DNA of 64,000 bases from Malus domestica (lineage: Eukaryota > Streptophyta > Magnoliopsida > Rosales > Rosaceae). Below the pieces are notes generated by a model. That model was not told the DNA's origin. It saw nothing but the letters and a program-made list of their open reading frames with translations, and searched no databases. Of the stretch, positions 35,161 through 46,559 are shown in pieces (within the stretch, counting starts at the first letter, position 1; each line of letters opens with the position of its first letter). The stretch spans positions 24,829,501-24,893,500 of the forward strand of contig NC_091665.1 of the NCBI RefSeq assembly GCF_042453785.1. Reading direction: 5' to 3'. Made by a program: the position numbers and the translations under genes.

Positions 35161-36709
35161 CAGTTTCTGACACGACACGGTGACACGACACGAAAATGAC
35201 ACGAAAATACCGAGTTTCGGGTCAACATGATAACTTATCGAGTGACCCGTTAAGAACCCGTTAATAACGGGTTCTTAACGGGTATACACGCGGGTAACAC
35301 GTGGGTAACCTGTTTCGACCCGTTAAGAAAAAAATTATTTTGATAATTTTAAAGTTTAATTACTAAAAGATTTATTATAAAATACAATAGCCATATTAAT
35401 ATATACAATATATTCTATATTAAATATATAGTTTTGTATTATTATTCTTTATAAGTTAAAAAAAAAGTTTTAGTCATTATTTATTTTTATTATGAGAGCT
35501 CCTTATTATCATTATCAGGATAAATATTACTTAACATATTGTTGTCCAAAATTAAAATAAACTAATATAGTATTTGTATAGGCAAGAACTAAGAAGACAC
35601 ACATACAAGTATGAAAAATGTGAAAGAATATATAAACACTCGTGATTCATCATTATTCCTCCACGAGTAGATAATGGTTACACTTACATTATCGTTTAGA
35701 TTTTTAAAATCCTCCAAACCTTCATGAATAATGTTTTTTATTTGAGGGAAAAATTAATAAAATTAATAATTATTATTGTATAAGTGTAAAAAATGTAAAA
35801 AAAAAAATATACAATCACTCATAGTGACAAACTTTACAACTTTCATGAAGGGGTTAGCTTCGAAATCCAGCACTATAATTCATAAACCTTAAATTTATAT
35901 TTAACCGTCGATTGCCATTTACGCTTTATTCTTCTTACTGAATTGCATTTTTAAAATTTTCTTTTTTGAAAACATGATCATTTGGCGGATGTAAGAAGAT
36001 AAACGGTTTAGATCTTTGATATCATGTTTCGATATTTATGTTTAATTGAAATATGAGTCGATGTCATATAGTTTGTAGAAACTTTATAAACATCAAGCAA
36101 TATTTTCACTAACCGTAAAACTCTGAATATAATATCAATGATCCAAACCGTTCATCTTCCTGCATCCTCTAATATATCAAGTTTTCAAAAAAGAAAATCT
36201 GAAAAAAAATAAAATTTGATGAGAACAATGAAGCGTAAATGTAAACAACAATCAACGGTTAAATTTTGATCTATGATTTATATGATTATAGTGGCGAATT
36301 TCAAAGTGAAGCTCTTCATGAAAGTTGTAAAACTTGTCATTACGAGCGTTTCTACATTTTTCTATATTTTTTTTACACTTCCACATTAATTAAAAAATTA
36401 TTAAAGACTTTAGGTAAGTGAAAATATACTTAAAAGAAAAATGTGTTTTTATGTTTTGGACGTGACAATATGGTATGTATATATTTATTTAGTATTATGT
36501 TTTTCATTTTATTATTTATAGGTTTAAAATATATTTTCCTTAACGGGTAATGGGTCGGATCATATTACCTGTTAATATTATCAAGTCAATTTGGAGTCGG
36601 GTCATTTTACCCGTTTATTTTAACGTGTGTTACACGACACGACCCGTTAAGATATCGGGTATGACACGAAAACGACACGAACACGAAAATCACGACACGA
36701 ATGCCAGGT
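35161..36709. mobile_element. hAT-like non-autonomous element with ACGACACG-rich arms
   Basis: The left end reads TAGACCCGGCAG and the inverted right end TAACCTGGCATTC. Both arms carry dense ACACGACACG/AACGGGT motifs, like the 49907-56209 element. The core is AT-rich and contains inverted blocks. Flanking octamers do not match, so the TSD is lost or the ends are misjudged. Confidence 0.6.
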
Positions 36710-36714
36710 TACCA

Positions 36715-37850
36715 ATTCCTTGGGGAGTTGTGTTGAGAGCCGATGAGCTCTCTCCGGAGAAATCTTCGCCTGAACACCAGCCATGTCCATGTTGACAGCT
36801 AGCTCTTATCAGTGTCATAACCAGAAATTCTGGTTTGCCCTGCTAAATTTTGAGGGGACAAAATTTTGTAAATTAACTTCTTCGTACCCGACAACTTCAC
36901 AGGTTCGTAGGGTTAGTAAAGTCAACATTTTAGGTTTACTAGAAAATCTTTTGAGATGGAACAATGTCGCAGGGTAAAAATAATTCCGTAGGGAAAAAAT
37001 TTGGCGGCAAAGGAAAAATTTGGGGCGCAATTAATGAGGTTTTATGGGGTTGATAGCTGTTCATCATGTAAATACAGTTTAACTGACGGATTAATTCATC
37101 GCGTAAGATTATGTGGTCGTCTACAAAAGCCTAGTTTATGACGTGTAAAAGAACAGGGAAACATGTACTTACGAGACGAGTAATTGAAATAGTGCGACGA
37201 CGGATTCCGTTGGGTAAGATGTGGTTCACCATTTTGCTCAGACTGCTGCCTTGTTCCCCCATTTACCCCTCACCCTTTTTCATTGTTGTGCTTTCTGCAG
37301 GCCCCATGCTGTCCCCCGTTGCATCTCTCTCCATCTCTTCCTCTTCGAAATATTTGAAGGTTAGTTTATTTTGAGTTTGTCATTATTTTTTCCTTTGAAT
37401 GTGTTATTTACGATTAATTTTTAGTGGTAAGCATTAACTTATTTAGTTGTGATATTTGTACATGTTGAATTGTGTAGGATGTGAAATTTGTAGTTGTTTT
37501 TGAAATATATGTGGAGTAGGGAAATTTAATTTGTGTAGCATTATTAGTGTAGGACTTCATGGTGTGAAAATTGGTAAAATTTCATTCTGTTTATATGAAT
37601 TTAATTATGTTGAATTAAATTCGTATAATAAAATCGAAAAAAACCTTAGATCCATTTGAGATTTTGTTGGAAACACGTGTAGATGTAGTATGCGGCTCCA
37701 CAATCTAACTTAATCTTGAATTGACCAGTTCGAACAATTTGGGAGTGCACTAGTATATGTGGGTTTGCAATGAATTTGGCTAAGTTTCGGTTGTGAAAAA
37801 TTCGGTTGTATCCTCCTATTATTCTTCGAGTGCCTAGTAGATATTTATCT
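36715..37850. other. unclassified intergenic DNA
   Basis: No gene or repeat end recognised. A short open frame near 37138-37374 has no known motif. Confidence 0.45.
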
Positions 37851-38070
37851 GTAATATCAAATTAAATATATTTTTCTAGAGATAATTTTCAGATGATAAA
37901 TAGAATAAAGAGTTTTGAATATGATATTTGTACGTTCAAAAGATATCCGTTTTGCCGTTGTTACATAGAGAGGCAATTATCACCATATTAACAAAAACAA
38001 CATTAACTCATATACGCCAAATATTGTCTCGTATATGCATGAAACGAGAAGAGCACTACAGAAGTGTTGT
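37851..38070. repeat. right copy of the segmental duplication, upstream part
   Basis: It matches 21790-21890 and 23285-23352 (CATATACGCCAAATATTGTC against CATATGCACCAAATATTGTC). The chimeric retrotransposon copy B interrupts it at about 38071, and the match resumes after 44240. Confidence 0.75.
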
Positions 38071-38680
38071 GCAAACAACAACAACAACAACAAAGCCTTT
38101 TCCCACTAAGTGGGGTCGGCTATATGAATCCTAGAACGCCATTGCGCTCGGTTTTGTGTCATGCCCTCCGTTAGATCCAAGTACTCTAAGTCTTTTCTTA
38201 GAGTCTCTTCCAAAGTTTTCCTAGGTCTTCCTCTACCCCTTCGGCCCTGAACCTCTGTCCCGTAGTCACATCTTCGAACCGGAGCGTCAGTCGGCCTTCT
38301 TTGCACATGTCCAAATCACCAGAGCCGATTTTCTCTCATCTTTCCTACAATTTCGGCTACTCCTACTTTACCTCGGATATCCTCATTCCCAATCTTATCC
38401 TTTCTCGTGTGCCCACACATCCCACGAAGCATCCTCATCTCCGCTACACCCATTTTGTGTACGTGTTGATGCTTCACCACCCAACATTCTCTGCCATACA
38501 ACATCGCTGGCCTTATTGCCGTCCTATAAAATTTTTCCTTGAGCTTCAGTGGCCTACGACGGTCACACAACACGCCGGATGCACTCTTTCCATCCAGCTC
38601 GTATTCTATGGTTGAGATCTCCATCTAATTCTCCGTTCTCTTGCAAGATAGATCCTAGGTAACGAAAACGGTCGCTTTTT
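38071..38680 (-). pseudogene. RTE LINE 3' end fragment (copy B)
   Basis: It equals 702-1315 in content: the C-terminal LINE segment with [20 protein letters not shown] and [17 protein letters not shown], and the conserved 3' tail. A short deletion near 38590 removes the Lys-rich stretch before KSASGVLCD and shifts the frame. Confidence 0.85.
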
Positions 38681-40170
38681 GTGATCTTCGCTAGATTGCT
38701 CCGGTCATTAGTGTGGATAAGTATATAAATGGATAGAGATAGGAAAGCAAACACAAGATGTACGTGGTTCACCCAGATTGGCTACGTCCACGGAATAGAA
38801 GAGTTCTCATTAATTGTGAAGGGTTTACACAAGTACATAGGTTCAAGCTCTCCTTTAGTGAGTACGAGTGAATGATTTAGTACAAATGACATTAGGAAAT
38901 ATTGTGGGAGAATGATCTCGTAATCACGAAACTTCTAAGTATCGGAGTGTGGTGTCGTCTTGACTTGCCTTATCTGTCTCATAGGTAGATGTGGCATCTT
39001 CTCTGGAAGTACTCTTCCTCCATCCAGGGGTGGTATCTTTAACTGGTGGAGATGCACAAGGTAATGTATCAATTTCACTTGAAGCTTACTTGTAGTTTCA
39101 GGCTTGGTCAAGCGCGATACAAACCATGTAGTAGGAGTCCCCCAAGTCGCCGAGCTAGGGGGTCTGCTGAAAGAGGTGACAGACAAGGTAAGCAATCAGA
39201 GCTCCGACTGATTGTTCACCTTCTCCCCATCTTGCAGCAGCATGAAGGATAAAGAGAAGAAAAATGAGAAGAGATGATATGAGATACTTTTGCTTTTGAA
39301 GAAGTAACTTTCCACAGGCTTATTCTTGAACTGAGCTGGAGGGTTTTCTGGTTTCCTCCAGAGTATAAGGCCGACTGAAGAATTTGAGGGTCAAAACAAG
39401 TCCATCAAATCTAGAGTACGTTCCACCCTGCTGATATGGGATACTTTTGCTTTTGACAGAGTAATGGATGTATCGGCACGTGTGCTGTTACGCTTGTCTC
39501 CACATGCTTCCTTGTATCCTTCGCACTTGCCCTATCTGTTCCTCAAGCAGATGCGGAATCTTCCCTGGAAACATAAGATGATGAAGATGAGTACTCGAGA
39601 GCAATGCCAGGTAAGTAATCAGGTAAGGGGTTCCAGGCAGTCAGTTCCTGGCTGGAAGCTTGATTCCAAGTGCTGACTGATTGCTCTCTTTCTCCTTGTC
39701 TTGCAGGTAAAAACAAGGCCAAAAGAAAAAACAGGGAAAAAGCATGATATGGGATACTCTTGCTTTTAACCCTGATGATATGAGATATTCTTGCTCTAGT
39801 ATAGCTTGTTTGCAGAGGTATTATCGGGGGGAAAGAAAGCTGAATATTTCGAAAGGCTTTGTTGGGAGTGCCCTCTCAGATATGATGAAGGGTTGAGCAT
39901 TTTTGCAGGTCTGCCTGTCCGTTGGGGATGGAGGTCGACATATATAGGAGTCTCCCTAACAACAAGTAGTAATGCTATTCCTTTACCCTGCTTGGTCATA
40001 GCACGGTAGTGGGAGCTGCCAGTTTCACATGTTTTAACTCTGTCAGAGCACTTTGAAAAAGTGGTCTGTGGTATCTGGCTCTCGAGATTCGGAGAACGAT
40101 GCCTCTTCGATTTTTGAGAAAGCAATCATGCTGGGGGTCTGACTCTCGAGATTCGGAGAGCAGTGTCTCT

Positions 40171-41997
40171 TCGATTTTTGAGGAAGTAATCATGTTGGGA
40201 GTCTGGCTCTCGAGATTCGGAAGGCGGTGCCTCTTCGATTTTGGAGCAAGCAATCTTGTTGGGAGTGTTGTCTCAAATGTGAGTAAAGGTTGGACATGTT
40301 TGCTAGTCTACCTTGCCACGAAGCACAAAGGTTGACACACAGGGACTTTCCAATTATCCAGCAATGGTACTGTTCCTTTACCCTCTCTTCGATTTTGAGA
40401 AAGTAGTCATGTTGGGAGTCTGGCTCTCGAGATTCGGAGGACGGTGCCTCTTCGATTTTGGAGCAAGCAATCTTGTTGGGACTGTTTTCTCGAATGTGAG
40501 TAAAGGTTGGGCATGTTTGCTAGTCTACCTTGCCACGAAGCACAGAGGTTGACACACAGGGACTTTCCAATTATCCAGCAGTGGTACTGTTCCTTTACCC
40601 TTGTGGGTAATAATATGGTAGCTAGACCTTCAAAATTTATGTGTCTAAACTTTGTTAGTGCTGTTTCTTTGCTATTCTTTTACCTTTCTTGGTCAGAGCG
40701 ATGTAGTGGGAGCTGCAAGCTTCACGTGCTCAACTTTGGCAGAGAACTTTGGCAAAGTGATCTGTGGTACCCATGAGTTATTGTTGCGTGTGGGAAGTGG
40801 GTGATTGAACATTAAGATTCATGTGCTTTCTACTTCACCAGAAGTCTTCGACAGAATGCCCATAATTTCTGCAAAGCTGAGTGTGCGTGTGACAGGTGCT
40901 GACAAGGCTAGAAAAGTAGATGCCTCTTCGATTTCTGAGATCGGCCCTCGTGGTCTCTGAGCAGCCCAGCTTTTGAGAAAGCGAGCGCCTCTTCGATTGA
41001 TTCGGAGAACGGTGCCTCACCGATTTTTGAGAAAGCAATCATGCTGGGGGTCTGGCTCTCGAGATTCGGGGAGCAGTGTCTCTTCGATTTTTGAGAAAGT
41101 AATCATGTTGGGAGAGTGGCTCTCGAGATTCGGAGGGCGGTGCCTCTTCGATTTTGGAGCAAGCAATCTTGTTGGGAGTGTTTTCTCGAATGTGAGTAAA
41201 GGTTGGGCATGTTTGCTAGTCTACCTTGCCACGAAGCACAGAGGTTGACACACAGGGACTTTCCAATTATCCAGCAATGGTACTGTTCCTTTACCCTCTC
41301 TTCGATTTTTAAGAAAGTAGTCATGTTGGGAGTCTGGCTCTTTAGATTCGGAGGACGGTGCCTCTTCGATTTTGGAGCAAGCAATCTTATTGGGAGTGTT
41401 TTCTCGAATGTGAGTAAAGGTTGGGCATGTTTGCTAGTCTACCTTGCCACGAAGCACAGAGGTTGACATACATGGACTTTCCAATTATCCAGCAGTGGTA
41501 CTGTTCCTTTACCCTTGTGGGTAATAATATGGTAGCTAGACCTTCAAAATTTATGGGTCTAAACTTTGTTAGTGCTGTTTCTTTGCTATTCTTTTACCCT
41601 TCTTGGTCAGAGCGATGTAGTGGGAGCTGCAAGCTTCACGTGCTCAACTTTGGCAGAGAACTTTGGCAAAGTTATCTGTGGTACCCATGAGCTATTGTTG
41701 CGTGTGGGAAGTGGGTGATTGAACAGTAAGATTCCTGTGTTTTCTACTTCCCCAGAAGTCTTTGACAGAATGCCCATAATTTCCGCAAAGCTGAGTGTGC
41801 GTGTGACAGGTGCTGACAAGGCTGGAAAAGTAGGTGCCTCTTCGATTTCTGAGATCGGCCCTCGTGGTCTCTAGGGAGCCCAGCTTTTGAGAAAGCGAGC
41901 GCCTCTTCGATTTCTGAGATCGGCCTTCGTGGTCTTTGAGCAGCCCAACTTTTGAGAAAGCAAACGGCTCTTCGATTTCTGAGATCAACCCTCGTGA
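40171..41997 (+). repeat. 913-bp tandem duplication with 218-bp units
   Basis: TCGATTTTTGAG-type unit starts lie at 40171, 40389, 41084 and 41302: 218 bp within each pair and 913 bp between pairs. The single-copy stretch starting TTGTGGGTAATAATATGG is likewise doubled (40601 and 41515). Copy A has four successive 218-bp units and only one such stretch. Confidence 0.85.
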
Positions 41998-42060
41998 TCT
42001 CTAAGCAGCCCAACTTTTGAGAAAGCAAACGCCTCTTCGATTTCTGAGCAGGCGCCTCTT
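41831..42060 (+). repeat. 63-bp tandem repeat upstream of the ORF (copy B)
   Basis: About four units beginning CTCTTCGATTTCTGAGATC; copy A has fewer. Confidence 0.82.
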
Positions 42061-42209
42061 TGATTTCTGAAGCTCCGTCGAGTGCAGATTTTTATAGAGG
42101 CTGGCATTAAGTTCCAAAGCACACTTGAATCTCCACCAGTAGAAGCTTCATTCTTGCACTTCTAAGATCTTGATTTGTCCGACCTCTTCTCTCTTCAACA
42201 CCTTTGAAA

Positions 42210-42884
42210 ATGTCTGGCCCCTCCGACCGTCGTTTTGACTTGAACCTTGTTGAAGAGGCAGCCCCGCCTTCTCCAGACAACATATGGCGCCCATCTTTCG
42301 TCTCCCCAACTGGTCCTCTTACCGTTGGGGATTCCGTGATGAAGAATGATATGACTGCTGCGGTGGTGGCCAGGAACCTTCTCACTCCCAAAGATAACAA
42401 ACTACTTTCCAAACGGTCTGATGAGTTAGCTGTTAAGGATTCGCTGGCTCTCAGTGTTCAGTGTGCAGGTTCTGTGTCTAATATGGCCCAACGCCTATTT
42501 GCTCGAACCCGCCAAGTTGAATCATTGGCGGCTGAAGTGATGAGTCTCAAACAGGAGATTAGAGGGCTCAAGCATGAGAATAAACAGTTGCACCGGCTCG
42601 CACATGACTATGCTACAAACATGAAGAGGAAGCTTGACCAGATGAAGGAAACTGATGGTCAGGTTTTACTTGATCATCAGAGATTTGTGGGTTTGTTCCA
42701 AAGGCATTTATTGCCTTCGTCTTCTGGGGCTGTACCGCGTAATGAAGCTTCAAATGATCAACCTCTGATGCCTCATCCTTCTAGGGTTCTGTCCAGTACT
42801 GAGGCTCCAAATGATCCCCCTCCGGTGCCTTCTCTTTCTGGGGCTCTACCGACTGCTGAGACTTCTCCTAAGCAACCTTTGTGA
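42210..42884 (+). CDS. intact coiled-coil ORF of the LTR-element segment (224 aa)
   Basis: I do not recognise a named domain. The ATG at 42210 is the first in frame; a track-like start at 42204 would be TTG. The N terminus has an acidic/aromatic stretch RRFDLNLVEEAAPPSPDNIW, whose DLNL resembles an EAR-type motif. Residues about 85-150 form a strongly heptad-patterned helix (VESLAAEVMSLKQEIRGLKH, then ENKQLHRLAHDYATNMKRKL). The C terminus is Pro/Ser-rich with two related NEASNDQPLMP / TEAPNDPPPVP segments. Upstream lie a TATA-like TTTTTATAG and the 63-bp repeat, downstream an AATAAA-type signal. The ORF is antisense to the LTR-defined RNA. It may be a captured host gene or an accessory element gene; I recall similar apple 'uncharacterized' proteins but cannot verify this. 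Confidence 0.65.
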   Translation: MSGPSDRRFDLNLVEEAAPPSPDNIWRPSFVSPTGPLTVGDSVMKNDMTAAVVARNLLTPKDNKLLSKRSDELAVKDSLALSVQCAGSVSNMAQRLFARTRQVESLAAEVMSLKQEIRGLKHENKQLHRLAHDYATNMKRKLDQMKETDGQVLLDHQRFVGLFQRHLLPSSSGAVPRNEASNDQPLMPHPSRVLSSTEAPNDPPPVPSLSGALPTAETSPKQPL

Positions 42885-43147
42885 AGGTTCCCTCTTGTGT
42901 GTTTATTTTGACTCATGTATATGTACATATTTGTAGCTTATCGGGGATATCAATAAATAAGCTTTCCTTCATTTCAACGTATTGTGTTAAATACACCAAA
43001 GCCTTCTTCGCTAAGTTCTTTGAATTTTCTTTTGTTGAAGCTTGTATGTTGAAGCTTTCTGAGTGGAGCATGTAGGTTGGGGTAGTGTTCCCTTAATTTC
43101 CCGAGTGAGGAAAACTTCTTGGTTGGAGACTTGGAAAATCCAAGTCA

Positions 43148-44240
43148 CTGAGTGGGATCGGCTATATGAATCTTAGAACGCCATTGTGCTCGATCCTGTG
43201 TCATGTCCTTCGTTAGATCCAAGTACTCTAAGTCTTTTCTTAGAGTCTCTTCCAAAGTTTTCCTAGGTCTTCCTCTACCCCTTCGGCCCTGAACCTCTGT
43301 CCCATAGTCGCATCTTATAATCGGAGCGTCAGTAGGCCTTCTTTGCACATGTCCAAACCACCGTAACCGATTTTCTCTCATCTTTCCTTCAATTTCGGCT
43401 ACTCCTACTTTACCCCGGATATCCTCATTCCTAATCTTATCCTTTCTCGTGTGCCCACACATCCAACGAAGCATCCTCATCTCCGCTACACCCATTTTGT
43501 GTACGTGTTGATGTTTCACCGCCCAAAATTCTGTGCCATACAGCATCGCTGGCCTTATTGCCGTCCTATAAAATTTTCCCTTGAGCTTCAATGGCATACG
43601 GCGGTCACACAACACGCCGGATGCACTCTTCCACTTCATCCATCCAGCTTGTATTCTATGGTTGAGATCTCCATCTAATTCTCCGTTCTTTTGTAAGATA
43701 GATCCTAGGTAACGAAAACGGTCGCTCTTTGGTATTTCTTGATCTCCGATCCTCACCCCTAACTCGTTTTGGCCTCCATTTGCACTGAACTTGCACTCCA
43801 TATATTCTGTCTTTGATCGGCTTAGGCGAAGACCTTTAGATTCCAACACTTCTCTCCAAAGGTTAAGCTTTGCATTTACCCCTTCCTGAGTTTCATCTAT
43901 CAACACTATATCGTCTGCGAAAAGCATACACCAAGGAATATCATCTTGAATATGTCCTGTTAACTCATCCATTACCAACGCAAAAAGGTAAGGACTTAAG
44001 GATGAGCCTTGATGTAATCCTACAGTTATGGGAAAGCTTTCGGTTTGTCCTTCATGAGTTCTTACGGCAGTCTTTGCTCCTTCATACATATCCTTTATAG
44101 CTTGGATATATGCTACTCGTACTCCTTTCTTCTCTAAAATCCTCCAAAGAATGTCTCTTGGGACCCTATCATACGCTTTTTCCAAATCTATAAAGACCAT
44201 GTGTAAATCCTTTTTCCCATCTCTATATCTTTCCATCAAT
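43148..44240 (-). pseudogene. RTE LINE reverse transcriptase, 5'-truncated (copy B)
   Basis: 364 residues remain open, from [20 protein letters not shown] through [20 protein letters not shown], the catalytic FADD and on to the C-terminal end. The endonuclease and the N-terminal palm are absent because the copy stops at 44240. It is collinear with 5359-6455 of copy A and differs by scattered substitutions. Confidence 0.88.
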
Positions 44241-44737
44241 CTTCTCTCGTAAATTTGAGGAAATTAATTAGAATCTAATATTGTTAATGATTAAAATAAA
44301 TTGTTTGAACTAAATATTGTAGAGACTCCTCCAAAGAGAGTTGACCTTTTCAAAAATTCTCAAAGGCACAAGACTAAACCCAAGCCTAAAATGGAGTTTG
44401 GAAATAGTTTTCAACCAGCTATAGACGCGCTTTGGTTAGAACCTCATTAGCTGCGTAATTGCCCCAAGCGCAAAGATGACAACACATTGTGGTTGGCTCC
44501 AGGCGTTTGCAACTCTACATTCTTCACTTGACCAATGTGGGACAAAGTTTTTCTCTTAAATATGTCTCAAGACTCTTAACAATCTAACACATCACACAAT
44601 TATATATTATTGTCAAAACAATCCAAATATTACAAGCCAGATGACAAAGCAACAACACTAGAAAATTACCTTTGAAAACAAAAAAGCACTTATTGAGAAT
44701 ACCAATCGACATCCTTAAGTTTAATTGCTGCATAAAT
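44241..44737. repeat. segmental duplication, part downstream of the methyltransferase gene
   Basis: It matches 23355-23501 and then, without a break, 32065-32420. The uninterrupted join near 44370 shows the state before the copia insertion. Confidence 0.82.
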
Positions 44738-46472
44738 TTATGGAAAAGCTTGAATCACTGATTGGACTGCATGAATAGGTGTGATTGTGTATCGGCTAAA
44801 TCCAGCCTCTCCAAGAACATATCCCCATTCCTTAAAGGTCCTCTCTTTGCCTGTGTTTGTATGGGCCAGCATCACCATGTCTAGCATCAATCTCACATCT
44901 GCTAGCTTGTTGTCTTCTTTTCCATCTTCTTCGATCACAGCTTCTATGATTATAACTTTCCCTTTATCGTTCGGAATAGCTTCTCTGCACTTCTTCAGGA
45001 TACGAATGCAGTCGTCGTCTCCCCAATCGTGAAGAACCCACTACAATTCACGAAAAGAGAATTAGATCTTACCTTTTATCATAACATGTGTTGTAAATCA
45101 AGCAAGAATAGAGGGACTCCATTTTTTTTTTCTTCATAATAATAGCAGACTACATGATGTGATAGCTGATATATTTATTAATCCTCATCTTAATATAATA
45201 AGTCATAAGTTGTGATCCCTAGCTCTATTGAGGTTTCATTCGGGATTTATATTAAAGAAGATGACTACTAGCAGGTAAAAGCAATAATCTTCCAAAGTAA
45301 GTGGTTTGTTTTTAAGTTTTAAAGCCAAAATGGTTTGTCCCCGAGATCAGTATAACTTATTAATTTGGTCATTCAAATTTGAAATCAATAGAAATGGTCC
45401 ATGATTTTGTCTACCATCAATCGTTTTGGTCATTCCGTATAAAATCTCTGTTAAATAAGAACAAAATGACATTTGACAAAAGTTGAGGGTATTTTGTCAT
45501 TTTAGTCCTTATTTAACGAAGATTTTTCACGTAAGAACCAAAATGATTGATAGTGGACAATCTCATATACCACTTCTATCAATTTTTAATCTAAGGGACC
45601 AAAGTAACTAGTTATATCAATCTCAAAGACCATTTTGGATTTAAAAAAAAACCCTAGTTTTATTGATTTCCTTATACAATAAATATACTGACCATGATAA
45701 TTGCAGCATCAGCCTTCGGAACACAATAAAAAAAGTCACCTCCGACATTCTCAATCCGATCACACTCATGAGCAACAGACACAACATGAGGACGATCAAA
45801 GTTGATGCCTCGAATCCACGGACAAGTCTCGACCAACAAGCGCAACGTAGTCCCATCACCACCACCCACATCTACTATTGTCTCAAGCCCTTTGAACACT
45901 TCTAAACAGCTTTCAATCACTGCAGGCACAGCCACCCTTGCATCACAAGCCATTGCATCATTGATGAGCTTGCTGTGATCAGGATTGGCGGCAGCAAAGC
46001 TCCATAAATCTTCTCCATGCACTGCCTCAAATGACGGATTGCTATTTCCTCGAAGTCGGGCACTTAGGCCGTGCCACGGTGCCAGCATTACTGGGCTACT
46101 CTCGAGCAAAATTAACGCAGCCATGCTATTTTCTCCGGATTTTAATAGCCGTTTGGACAATGGTGTTTGTGCATAACCTTTGGGGCCTAATTCCGTTGTT
46201 TTTTCTTTGAATATTTTGAGGTGGACTAGTACCCTCATGACGCGGTAAAGGTGAGAAGGATCACAACTTAGAGCAGACGAGAGCTCTAAGAGTGTCATGG
46301 GGCTGCCATGGATTTCAATTGCATCGGCTATCCCGAGTTCAATGGCACATTTTACCACCGCGATTTCAACAAACCCGAACACATATTTCCACATATCCAC
46401 TTTCGCACGCTCTTCTTCTTCTTCCGACGTTAACTCTCTTTTTGTATCTTCCGTTTCTCTCTGCGTGTCCAT
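44738..46472 (-). CDS. plant class II O-methyltransferase (COMT-like), two exons
   Basis: SAM-dependent cytosolic enzymes of this family methylate hydroxyl groups of phenolics, flavonoids or alkaloids. Exon 1 is 46472-45693, exon 2 is 45040-44738, giving 360 residues, the usual length. The N-terminal dimerisation domain runs to about residue 100 (ELGIADAIEIHG, LYRVMRVLVHLKIF). The SAM site is VDVGGGDGT (200-208), and the catalytic His is H264 in WVLHDWGDDD at the start of exon 2. The C terminus is EWGYVLGEAGFSRYTITPIH. The intron is GT-AG, phase 0. I start at the Met of MDTQRETEDT; 25 upstream in-frame codons look like leader. Odd: residue 260 just before WVLHDW is Met (ATG at the splice donor), where the family usually has Lys. 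Substrate cannot be told. A dead copy lies at 32421-33867. Confidence 0.88.
45041..45692 (-). other. intron of the O-methyltransferase gene
   Basis: GT at 45692-45691 and AG at 45042-45041. The middle (about 45300-45650) contains a short inverted-repeat-like block (AAATGGTCCATGATTTTG, AAAATGATTGATAGTGGAC) missing from the pseudogene's intron; it is probably a small MITE. Confidence 0.78.
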
Positions 46473-46559
46473 CTTGTTGTGCGAATGCTCAACAAAATGT
46501 GCAAGATCGTGAGTGGAAACAAACAATGACAAGCAAGAGATAAGCAAACAATGAAACCA

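Larger units (their letters stand above)
38681..43147 (-). mobile_element. rearranged non-autonomous LTR-element segment (copy B)
   Basis: It is collinear with 1316-5358 but longer, mainly because of a tandem duplication of about 913 bp (see 40171-41997). It contains the only intact copy of the 224-codon ORF. Confidence 0.7.
38071..44240 (-). mobile_element. chimeric LINE with LTR-element segment, 5'-truncated (copy B)
   Basis: It has the same order and the same two internal junctions as copy A: (AAC)n and RTE 3' fragment (38071-38680), LTR-element segment (38681-43147), RTE reverse transcriptase part (43148-44240). It stops at CCATCAATCTTC, where copy A continues, so the LINE endonuclease and the Athila-like fragment are absent. 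Such 5' truncation is the hallmark of target-primed reverse transcription. The surrounding DNA (37.9-38.07 and 44.24-44.4 kb) matches an unoccupied site near 23.35 kb. No clear TSD; about 14 bp of the target seem lost. Confidence 0.75.

Noticed and set aside
35150-36720. An 8-bp TSD for the hAT-like element at 35.2-36.7 kb.
   Set aside because: The flanking octamers (TACACATC-like and CCAATTCC-like) do not match, so the element is called from its arms only.
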